A DNA stretch of 64,000 bases, from the NCBI GenBank assembly GCA_003988855.1, contig QYAI01000004.1:1054001-1118000 (forward strand). The letters run 5' to 3'. This DNA comes from Arachnopeziza araneosa. Lineage: Eukaryota > Ascomycota > Leotiomycetes > Helotiales > Arachnopezizaceae. A program made the translations under genes and the position numbers. Each line of letters begins with the position of its first letter. The first letter of the stretch is position 1. Shown in pieces: positions 55,813-64,000 of the stretch. The notes under the pieces were generated by a model. That model saw nothing but the letters and a program-made list of their open reading frames with translations, was not told the origin of the DNA and ran no database searches.

Positions 55813-56856
55813 ATGTCTGCAAACGCTGTTCACGTTAAGAATATCAGCTCCCAAACGAGTGAGAAGGAAATCAAGGATTTCTTTTCCTTCTGGTATGTGC
55901 TAATCAATCCGTAGCATCTCCTACATCTACTAACTCTTCATAGTGGCAAGATCACCAGCCTCGATATCAGCTCTGCAGGTGAGACGCAGCATGCCACTGT
56001 AACCTTTGAAAAGGAAACCGCAGCCAAGACCGCCCTCCTTCTTGATAACACACAACTCGGTGCAACCCAAGTCCAAGTTTCTAGCGCTGCTGTATCTAAG
56101 GAAGGTGATGGCAGTCACTATACCCAAAATGCCGAGCGAGACAGTGATGAGATTACCCAGGAGGAGAAGCCCCGCAGCCGCATTGTAGCAGAGTATCTGG
56201 CCCACGGCTATGTCCTTGGTGACCATGTTCTTCAACAAGCAATCGATCTCGACCAGAAGCATGGTGTTTCCAACCGATTTTTGACTACTCTCCAGAGTCT
56301 CGACACCAAATACCGTGCTACCGACAAAGCCAAGTCCGTTGACCAATCTTACGGTGTTACTCCAAGAGTCAACAGCCTCCTGACCGGGTTGACTAGCTAT
56401 TATGAGAAAGCAGCCGGTACTCCATCTGGACAAAAGCTCGTCAACTTCTACACTCAAACCTCCCGCCAGGTCGTTGACATCCACAATGAAGCTCGTCGTT
56501 TGGCAGATTTGAAGAAAGAGCAAGCAGAAACCTGTAAGTGTGGTTCAGTTTCAGAACACTGTCCATGTGGGCCCGGCCACTGTGCCTGCGCGAACTGTGA
56601 CAAGTCGGAAGTCAAGAAGGCTTCGCTTAGAACTAAGACAGAGGACATCATTGGTTCTAGCAAGACGACTTGCAAGTGTGGCGGAGACACTGAAGCTTGT
56701 ACCTGCGCACCAATTAATTGTGCATGCGAGTCTTGCCCCAAAGCTGAGATTCAACAAGTTGCTAGTAGCGATAAGACAACTTGCGAGTGTGGCAGCAACT
56801 CAAGCAGCTGCGCTTGTCAAGTTGGAAAATGTGCTTGCGACGGGTGTGCCAAGTGA
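55813..56856 (+). CDS. Alternative product: RRM-metallothionein fusion (330 aa)
   Basis: If the last intron is not removed, exon 2 reads on to TGA at 56854-56856. This gives 330 aa (exons 55813-55892 and 55944-56856). The added residues 224-330 contain three copies of a 7-cysteine module, C-x-C-x6-C-x-C-x4-C-x-C-x2-C, at 224-245 (CKCGSVSEHCPCGPGHCAC), 270-291 and 307-328, separated by lysine/serine spacers. There are 21 cysteines in the modules, none elsewhere in the extension. The pattern closely resembles the Neurospora copper-metallothionein layout (C-x-C-x5-C-x-C-x3-C-x-C-x2-C). An open, cysteine-periodic frame of 107 codons inside an intron is not expected by chance. Which form is made, and whether this depends on metal, cannot be told from DNA. 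Confidence 0.7.
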
Positions 56857-57039
56857 TATCTTTCAAGGCTTTGCGAAGGGATTGTATTATTAGGTTTTAG
56901 ACACGTTTCGCTGACTTTGGCTCGCGCCTGCGTTTCAGCTTCTACCCCTTCCGCACATGATGCTGCTACAAGTGGCACTGGACCTGTCGATTCTACAAAG
57001 ATTGCACCATTGGAACCAGAAAAGTCTACTTATGCTTAG
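55813..57039 (+). CDS. Vip1-like RRM protein (spliced form, 256 aa)
   Basis: Exons 55813-55892, 55944-56533 and 56939-57039 give 256 aa. Residues 4-75 are an RNA-recognition motif, with RNP2-like VHVKNIS, the FSFCGKI turn and RNP1-like QHATVTFE. The middle is helical (RSRIVAEYLAHGYVLGDHVL, LTSYYEKAAGTPSGQKLVNF, RQVVDIHNEARRLADLKKEQ), as in fission-yeast Vip1 and its ascomycete relatives. Exon 3 adds a tail ending APLEPEKSTYA, the type of tail I associate with this family. The last intron (56534-56938) has the consensus donor GTAAGT, a CTGAC branch near 56910 and acceptor TTTCAG. Its 405 bp are unusually long for this genome, and the first 323 bp are an open frame in continuity with exon 2 (see next entry). 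The molecular role of Vip1 proteins is poorly known. Confidence 0.85.
56534..56938 (+). other. Coding intron with three in-phase potential 5' splice sites
   Basis: The region is both an intron (GTAAGT...TTTCAG) and a coding exon. Each metallothionein module opens with a Cys-Lys/Glu-Cys codon run that is also a possible donor in the same phase: T|GTAAGT at 56534, T|GCAAGT at 56672 and T|GCGAGT at 56783. All three would join in frame to the exon at 56939. GC donors with GCAAGT and GCGAGT are also needed in two other genes of this window. Use of the second and third sites is inference. Confidence 0.5.
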
Positions 57040-57439
57040 GGAGTTTTGGGACGTGATGGGAGGGATATTCGTTATTGAGAATTAGTATGAGGGAGTAGGT
57101 CTTTCCATCGATAACTGGGATGTTATGGGAAGAAACATTGAATCCAGGGTACTAGCACGAAAGCAACATGGAGTGGAATTATTAGCAGCGATGAATTATG
57201 AATGCACAACATTCTAGAACTATCTTCTTCTTTGTCCATCAATTCTGTCGTGCAATTGATCATGTGAAATTTATCTTGATACCATCACATGTTTAGATAA
57301 ACCAACTGGAATTCATTGGGTAACTCTTTTCTTTCATCATGCTAGTTTATAATCTGTTTTGCAAATATATCCACCAGCCTATCTGTGTAGACTTCCAGTT
57401 CTTTTGCCCTAGTATTCATTGTTGATCAACTACAACTTC
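57040..57439. other. Intergenic, convergent 3' flanks
   Basis: Between the RRM gene (+) and the 74-aa gene (-). No feature recognised. Confidence 0.6.
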
Positions 57440-57744
57440 TCAAGTGGAAGGCTCAACCGGCTTGAATGTCTTGCTGGCAGTGTCTTTAGCGTGCTCATCA
57501 AGCACACCAACGGGGTTGGATGTGAGGTCCTGTAGATATCAGTTAGTACTGCTGAGACTCATGAAAGAGTAGGAGTAAGACGATGAAGCGGTCAGGCAAA
57601 TAAACATACCTCGAGTTGTTTCTTGCTTGCTTCCTGGTTGTCTCCTCCCTGAGAGATACCTTGTCCGTCAGAGGGAGCGTTGATTTGTGCATCGGATTGC
57701 TCCTCTGGTTCTGGGGACTGGCGACCTCCGTTTGTGGCTGACAT
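57440..57744 (-). CDS. Small acidic conserved fungal protein (74 aa)
   Basis: Two exons, 57744-57610 and 57529-57440, are split by an 80-bp intron with donor GTATGT, branch CTAAC and acceptor CAG. The protein is hydrophilic throughout. The N-terminus is MSATNGGRQSPEPEEQSDAQ, and the intron falls after KKQLE. The C-terminal half has the pattern DLTSNPVGVLDEHAKDTASK. I recall similar short fungal proteins with a QLE-DL-x-S-NP-x-G block, but know of no function. No signal peptide, membrane segment or cysteine is present, so it is probably an intrinsically disordered cytosolic or nuclear peptide. The clean intron with frame preservation supports a real gene despite the small size. Confidence 0.75.
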
Positions 57745-58410
57745 TTTGAGATCCGACTTTTGATTGATTTGGAGAGCGAGTTTGGATGTTTGATTGCGTT
57801 AAACTGGATAGATTATGTTAATTTTGACTTTGGGGTTTGGAAGGTTGGTGAGTGGAGGGGCAATGTCAAGATACGAGGGAAATGAATCGGTAAATGCAGT
57901 TAATGAGATATGGAAGGCATCTGCCGGACTCAATCGAGTCATAATAAAGTTGGATAGGGAAATTTAAACGTACCTTGGAAGTTTCTCTTTTGTTGATGGA
58001 TTGAAAGAGCTCGAGAGCAGATATTTAGTTGTTTTAACCCCACCAGACTTCCTACGTCATTCGATAATTCACCCCTGAAGCAGATCACTCCATCCACGCT
58101 TTATTCTGATAGAAACTGCCGCATGCATGAGGACGCGAAATTAGTAGCCCCCGCGAATAGATTGTGTACACAAGACACCAGCCAGTGTTATTATTTTGAG
58201 GACGGAAGAGCTGAGGCAGCAACGCCGAAGTTGAATTGAAACCTCATTTTTCGATTACGGGAATTCAAACCTCGAACACGGATGGAATTGGCATGAGAGA
58301 AGCTGCTCCTTCACAAGGATTGCCAGATTGCAACGACAACCTTACGACAAAAACACCATCACCAATTCTACTGCAAAGACGAGAACAAGAGCAGAGACAC
58401 TGTCCCCAAC
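57745..58410. other. Intergenic, divergent promoters
   Basis: Promoter space for the 74-aa gene (-) and the coiled-coil gene (+). No feature recognised. Confidence 0.6.
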
Positions 58411-59553
58411 ATGGCACCAGATCTCAATTCTGTACCTCCCTCGCCCCATCCGACGGCACCTTCAAATACAACGTCAGCACACGTCTCCCGTCGACCTTCG
58501 CACTCAACGAGCATGTCACAATCCGCACACCCAGCTCCTCTATCGCCCAGTCTGAGTAGCCACGTCTTGCCCAGCAACCAGAGCGCCGTTTCTGGCCAGG
58601 CAAACACAAGAGGAGCTGGGACATCAGGTGCGCAGACAGATACTGGACCGGGTCCTCTTAGGCATCCCAGACCATTGACTGCCGCGGATCTACATTTGCA
58701 GTTGGAAAAGGAGCAAGAGGCCGTCGTATGTTGGTTGTTTTGTTTTGGTGCTCAATTCAATACTTCACCTATTAGGTTGACTAGATTTGGAACCTTTTCT
58801 AATGAATGTTGATAGGTTAATCGACTTACCCGTGAACTGAGTATACTTCGAGCCGCTCAAAATGCTTCCGTTGTCTCTAACACCTCTTCCACCTCCGGTA
58901 CAGGTCTACCAGACACACAAGACCATAACGCGAATCATATGCTCTCTGGACCATCTCATCCAGCCCCAAGCCAACGCCGACATCATCGTTCTAGTTCGGG
59001 CGCGAGCAGTAGGAGTGTAGCTGCCGCAGGACTAGTCAGTATGGTTCCCTCCACCACAGCGGACAGAAATCGCACATCGGCCCCAGCGACAGGAGGTATG
59101 AGCATGAGCCGTCAAAATAGTAGCAGTAATCGTCGGAGTGGAGCGAGCTCCCCAGCTCCGAGTGGGAGCTACCATATGGAGAACTTCCCGTTGCTTTATC
59201 AGACGCAGAACCGACCGACCATACCGCAAAGAGAGGTCAGTGGTGGGAATCTAAGTAGCAGTTTGAGTAATACGGGTGTTGAGTTGACCGGTAGATATGA
59301 GGAGGTGGCGTGGCATAGAACGGAGCTAGAGAATGTGAAGAGGGAGAATGAGGGTTTGAAGAGGAGAATTAGGGAGTTGGAACGAATGGTTAGACAGGGG
59401 AGGGGATCGGTGGCTGGTGATGGTGTCGGCGAAGGAGGTAATAGGGGCAGGAGTGAGAGTGTTAGTACAAACGCAACGGATGCGGCTGGTAGGGGAAGGG
59501 AGAGAACAGAGAGTTCTCTGGAGGAGGGAGGCGTGAGCGTTCATGCTGGATGA
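58411..59553 (+). CDS. Ser-rich coiled-coil protein (350 aa)
   Basis: Two exons, 58411-58725 and 58816-59553, give 350 aa. Residues 1-85 are Ser/Pro/Thr-rich and start MAPDLNSVPPSPHPTAPSNT. A coiled coil crosses the splice junction (LTAADLHLQLEKEQEAVVNR then LTRELSILRAAQ), which supports the 90-bp intron. A second Ser/Arg-rich disordered region follows. Near 275-310 there is another helix (RYEEVAWHRTELENVKRENE, LKRRIRELERMVRQGRG). The tail is Gly/Arg/Ser-rich. Two short coiled coils separated by disorder suggest a scaffold or dimerising protein. No catalytic or DNA-binding motif is visible, and the family is not known to me. Confidence 0.8.
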
Positions 59554-60335
59554 GAGGGAAAGTGACGATTGACACTTTCTGGCGTTGGGGCTTATGAGGT
59601 TATGATGCTATGGGAAGATGAATGAGACTTGGTTCTTTCTTTGGTGTGGAGGATGGATAAACTTAAGTCTCGATGAGCAATCAGGATGGAGGGAAAGAAT
59701 GGAAATTGGAAAATGGCGTTGAATTTCCTTTTCGCGAATTTCTAATTTTTTCTTCTAGAGAGGAATGAGAATTTCTAATTCTTTTAGCAGCATGAAGTAT
59801 TTTTGACGAGAGAGCACGAGAAATATTACTACGTCAAAGCAAACCTAGGGACCCCGAAATCAAGTCCATAATGAAAAGGAGCAAGCCAGCCAGTTGGCTC
59901 TCAGGACACCAATTGACTTTATTACCCAAGTACGGAGTCGCCGATTAAGATGGTAGCGGTTGGAGTATGTAGAAGGATGAATAATCAAGGGGGCTTGCCG
60001 AGCTGGGTAATTGCCGCTGTCACTCCTCCGCCGCCTTATCCCATTCTTATGGATTCTCCAGGATTTCGGCCAGCTATATATTGTGCCTCCGAGTTCTTGT
60101 TCATGCAACCTAAGCCCGATCTCATATGAGGCGCTCACATGTTCTTGGAATTCGCTCTTTGTCGACTTGAGACCCGCTTGGACAGACAACTAAAAGACGA
60201 GCTGGTTAATACGGTCCTAGTTCGTCTTACGATCCACCTCCTTAAGATCATTTGCTAATCGAACCAGGTTTAGCATGCCATATTACTGCAAGGCAGATCT
60301 GATAAAGCAGCCACCAAGTCTGTCCAGACAACACT
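59554..60335. other. Intergenic
   Basis: Between two plus-strand genes. Only short ORFs on both strands; no feature recognised. Confidence 0.6.
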
Positions 60336-62296
60336 ATGAGCCAGCAACCAAGCCAAAAACTGGGAACTGACGACAACGAGACTCTTATTTGGCTTGATGC
60401 CGCCCCCAATGATCCGATCTTGAGAGCCAAGGGACGTTCCAAGGCTCGTGCTCATATTCGCAGAAACACGGCGAAAAAGTTCAGTGGTTATCACAAGACG
60501 ATAGTTCAACCACTGCATCTACCAACTTTAGCACCCAAATCTGCCTCTGACGACTTACGATTGCAATTATGTCTGAATAAGGAGTGTCCTTTGAAATTTT
60601 CTCAACACTCGAAACAGGTTTGGAAGCCTGCTCATCCACCTCAGGGCCCGCTTCGTCGTGAGACACGTGATGGGACGCGATATGGCTCCTCAAAAGTCAG
60701 TTCTCAAGTCGTCGCCGATCCGTCTAGATCAGAAACTCATGATGGACTTGAGCGTGTGACGGCGGATGGAGATGTTTGTATAGCTTGTGGACAACCATTA
60801 GATACTGAACTATTAAGAAGGAACAGAGCACCTCAAACGAAAGGAGAATTATTACAAAGAACCTCCCCAGCATTCAATCTAACAAATTTACTCGGGGCAG
60901 GAAGAGTTGATCCTTTCTCATGCTTTCCTGTAAAAAAGCCAAAGCCATACTTGCATCGTCTGATCGACTACTGTAAGTCAAGTGTTTTGATTAACTTTCA
61001 AATAGCTAAATTAACAAATCCTCATCTCAATGTCTGTGCTAAACTCAACAGCTGTAACTTGTCAACTCCCTGGACTTTTCCCCGATGATGGATCAGCGTC
61101 GATTGCACACGCGTGGGTGTCTACCTCATTCGAGCGCCCAGTTTTATTCCACGCCTTGCTGTTTGCCAGCTCAGTCCATCTCGACTTTCAACACTGGTCA
61201 AAGTTCTTTCCTAATTCGCCACGGGCTCTCACGCACAAAATGGCCATTATTCGGCACCTAAAAGAGGTTATGAAGGACCCGAAACAAGCTTGTACGGATG
61301 AGGTGATTTTGGCAATCCTTATTCTTGCTACTCATGAAACACTAGATTTAATAGAAGAAAGAAGTAATCCTTTTGATGCTCCTCTAAAAGAAACCCAGTG
61401 GGTCAATGTTTACGGCAACCTCAGATACCCACCGGAGCATATGAAAGCTCTTCTTGACCTCATTACACTAAGAGGAGGATTAGCGAGTCTTAAGTTGCCT
61501 GGTCTAGCAGAGACTATTTGCAAGTAGGTGTAGCTCGATCTAAAAGGAATCCTGTTGCTTATGAACCTATAGTGGAGACGTTGTATCAGCAACAAACTCA
61601 GCTTCTAAGCCAATCTACCCAGAAATGAAAATGGTAAAGACATGGATCGCAAAGCTCAGGTCCTGGGCGATGACTGCAACTCGATCACTACCTAAGATTC
61701 CAGCATCTGGGTTCAGGAGATTACGAAATCTTGGCATCACAGACCATATGATCGAGCTTTTCGATACAATTGGTGACATCACTCTAGCTCTAGAAGCCTA
61801 TCTCAAGGGAAACCTCCTCGGTTTACGGCTCGGAGCAATAGCAAAAACCAGAAATGCGATTCAGCACAGGCTGCTTTCACTACCTACTAGTAAGGAGATT
61901 GAACAACCAGATATTTCTAAAGTAAACTTCTACGAGAGCTGTCGACTCTCAGCGTTAATTTACGGCATCGGTGTGGTGTTTCCCATCCCAAATAACTATC
62001 CCGTCTTTTGCGATCTGGTTCACAATCTTCAAGTCTCAGTCGAGACCCTCGAGATAATCGATGAAGATTGTCTATTGTGGATAATCGTCCTTGGCGGTAT
62101 CGCAGCGCTGGATAAACCAGAGCGGAAGTGGTTTGTCGACAAGCTGGAAACTCTCGCAAAGGCACGGCATCTCGCGTCTTGGGAAAGCGTGGAGAATCTG
62201 ATGACGAAGTTTCTCTGGCTGCAGAGTGCTTGTGGGAGAGGAGGACGGCTCCTTTGGAATGAGGTAGTGAAAATGCGGGAGAGTGGATTGGGATAA
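60336..62296 (+). CDS. Fungal transcription-factor-like protein without a visible zinc cluster
   Basis: Three exons, 60336-60972, 61052-61523 and 61573-62296, give 610 aa. The N-terminal 120 residues are basic (AKGRSKARAHIRRNTAKKFS), a layout common upstream of the fungal-specific regulator domain. The only clustered cysteines are DVCIACGQ near residue 149, so there is no Zn2Cys6 motif. From about 190 the chain follows the helical regulator fold: HRLIDYSVTCQLPGLFPDDG, ERPVLFHALLFASSVHLDF, DEVILAILILATHE, LLDLITLRGGLASL, then LALEAYLKGNLLGLRL and YESCRLSALIYGIGVVFPIP. This fits the Fungal_trans-type family that often controls metabolism. Two introns restore RLIDY-S and ICN-GD junctions. The target is unknown. 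Confidence 0.8.
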
Positions 62297-63030
62297 GCGG
62301 TGTGAAATCTGGACTTGCTTCTAGAGTGGCTGGTGTGTCTTCATGTCGTATTCTCCCAAAGGATGAGAATGGCCTATTTGAGCTCAGTCAGAAGGTTACG
62401 CTACAAGCTAATAATTCTCATCGACGCAAAGCTGCTCTCTATATAATTTTCGAAAGTGCTCCGGGAAATTTCACCTGGGGTTGAGCTTTCACGGATTCAC
62501 TCTCTGACGGTTTCTTTTGAGCGAGAAACTGGACGAAAGCTTGTTAGGCTAACTTGCTCAATTCAGTTAAAGCTGATTGAGATTTCGAGAAGGAGAAGAA
62601 CGTTTCAACAAAGACAAGCTTTCTCTGCCATCAAAGGCCAGCAACCGAACCGAGAAATCCGTCTCCAGTGATATCAAAGGACTCTTTGTCGCGGCCGCTG
62701 TTGGCATCCTCTTTTCATCACATGTGGTCTTCTTCCGGAAACACAAAGTAGAGTATGCTTGTAGAAGACCCTAACACCAAAATTCTAACTATAAACGAAA
62801 TAAACTTTGCTCAATGGGTAACTTTACCTGACCCGGTGTAGTTGCTTCTGCTCCTGTCATATCGATGCATTCGGCACAATGGCGGTTTTTCTAAAGGACA
62901 GAGATTGTCTTTAACCAACGTCTTTCCTTTGTTTGAGCAGATATGTCATCGGTGAATAGCACCGCTAGATCTGTGCTTTACATCCATTCTCGAGTGTTCT
63001 TGAAAATATCCACTTGATATTATCAGGAAG
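62297..63030. other. Intergenic
   Basis: 3' flank of the regulator-like gene and promoter of the glycosyltransferase. Short ORFs only. Confidence 0.6.
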
Positions 63031-64000
63031 ATGTCGTACCTGAAGCTATTCTCTCATGCGAGAGGCCTTTATACAGATGTTGATTTTCACTCACTCTTGA
63101 CCTCTCTGGCTTCATTACTCTCTATAATCGTTCTAGCATATACTACCGTCAAGTCTCTCAAGGCCGCTAGAAGAAATTCACCAGACCTCGCTGGAACTCT
63201 ATGGTCAATTCTGACCTGCAGTCCAGTTATCATATCCGTCGCACTTTATATTGGTCTTACCAAACCTCTCAGTATTCAACATGTACACATTTGGCTATGG
63301 ATCACTTGGTACTATGACCGTCAGTTACTCTTCTTCTGGATCCTCGCAGCTGGGAAAGGGATCAAAATCATCGCCCAAACAGTCTCCTACTATTCTCTCA
63401 CCGATCCAGTCCAGCCACTCACCAATCCAACCCTCACACCGAGTAATGTAACAGTCATCGTCCTATCAGTCGGTGATTTCGGCGTCGCGTTCCAAGACTG
63501 CATCACATCCATCTTGGTAAACCATCCCGCTCAGGTAATCATCAGCACGGTAGGGTCAGACAAGCACGCGAAAGCTGTACAGATCTGCGAAAAAGTCTTC
63601 CCCGGCCAAGTTCGTGTCGTTTCCATCACCGACGGCAACAAACGCGCCCAGCTCATCCACGGCATCAACCAAGTCTCAACGACCATAACCGTCTACGCCA
63701 ACGACCACGTCTTCTGGCCACCAACCTACCTCCGCAGCAGCCTCACGCCCTTCGAAGACCCCACCGTCGGAATCGTAGGGACAGCGAAACGCGTGCTCCG
63801 TAACCGCCGCCACGGTCTGATATCCAATTTCCTCAACTACCTAGCCTGCATCTATCATGAACGGCACAACTTTGAGAGCACGGCTTCGTACAACCTCGAC
63901 GGAGGCGTGTCTGTCATCTCTGGCCAGACGGCTCTCGTTCGCACGCAGATCGTGCAGTCCCTCGCGTACCGCCGTGGCTTCCTGGCCCAGACGTGGTGGT
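63031..64000 (+). CDS. Family 2 glycosyltransferase, Cps1-like polysaccharide synthase (3' end cut)
   Basis: An open frame starts at ATG 63031 and runs to the right edge, 323 codons. Membrane segments are predicted near residues 22-42 (SLLTSLASLLSIIVLAYTTV), 56-76 and 92-110 (WLWITWYYDRQLLFFWILAA). The catalytic region begins NVTVIVLSVGDFGVAFQDCI. The acidic nucleotide-sugar motif is read as YANDHVFWPPTYLRS, with Asn-Asp-His where the family often has Asp-Asp-His or Asp-Asp-Asp. Next come GIVGTAKRVLRNRR and the GGVSVISGQTALVRTQIVQ block. Such enzymes build extracellular or wall polysaccharides. The product sugar cannot be told. The acceptor-site GED and QxxRW motifs lie beyond the window. No intron is needed in the visible part. 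Confidence 0.85.
   Translation, partial: MSYLKLFSHARGLYTDVDFHSLLTSLASLLSIIVLAYTTVKSLKAARRNSPDLAGTLWSILTCSPVIISVALYIGLTKPLSIQHVHIWLWITWYYDRQLLFFWILAAGKGIKIIAQTVSYYSLTDPVQPLTNPTLTPSNVTVIVLSVGDFGVAFQDCITSILVNHPAQVIISTVGSDKHAKAVQICEKVFPGQVRVVSITDGNKRAQLIHGINQVSTTITVYANDHVFWPPTYLRSSLTPFEDPTVGIVGTAKRVLRNRRHGLISNFLNYLACIYHERHNFESTASYNLDGGVSVISGQTALVRTQIVQSLAYRRGFLAQTWW

Noticed and set aside
56540..56893. 117-aa ORF overlapping the metallothionein modules in another frame
   Set aside because: Shadow of the cysteine-rich frame; it lacks periodicity and continuity with exon 2.

Overview
This window is nuclear DNA of a filamentous ascomycete. The evidence is short introns (about 40-110 bp) with GTRNGT-type donors and CTRAY branch points, a HET-domain gene, a highly reducing polyketide synthase, single-copy TOR and the style of the regulatory genes. 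Protein flavour suggests Leotiomycetes/Helotiales, but that is inference. Most genes are interrupted, so I rebuilt exon chains by eye. Every chain keeps a continuous frame across its junctions, but none has transcript support.

Layout. 1-9 kb: a mitochondrial oxidoreductase-like protein cut by the left edge (-), a HET gene with ankyrin repeats inside its HET domain (+), an SP-rich coiled-coil protein with a repeated GLRRSP motif (+), and an acyl-CoA ligase (+). 9-17.4 kb: a 19-exon highly reducing PKS (-), tail to tail with the ligase and only 54 bp from it. Together these two look like a minimal secondary-metabolite locus. 18.9-27 kb: two tiny zinc-ribbon proteins (119 and 25 aa), a WW-domain protein (-), ribosome-biogenesis factor NSA2 (+) and glucosidase II beta (-). 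27.4-31.2 kb: a large disordered conserved protein (-). 31.2-38.15 kb: about 6.9 kb with no credible gene. 38-50 kb: a BTB-like protein (+), RTF2 (-) and TOR kinase (+). 50.5-53 kb: a putative DNA-binding protein with ankyrin repeats. 54.2-55.2 kb: a broken GH11 xylanase. 55.8-57 kb: a Vip1-like RRM gene. 57.4-64 kb: a 74-aa protein (-), a coiled-coil protein (+), a fungal transcription-factor-like protein (+) and a family 2 glycosyltransferase cut by the right edge (+).

Most genes are unlinked housekeeping or regulatory genes. The one functional pairing is ligase plus PKS. The PKS keeps KS, AT, DH, KR and ACP signatures, but its C-methyltransferase and enoylreductase regions have lost their cofactor-binding motifs.

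The most unusual item is the Vip1-like RRM gene. What should be its last intron is completely open and encodes three 7-cysteine metallothionein-type modules. Each module begins on a sequence that could itself be a 5' splice site in the same phase, so the locus could make an RRM protein with or without a metal-binding tail.
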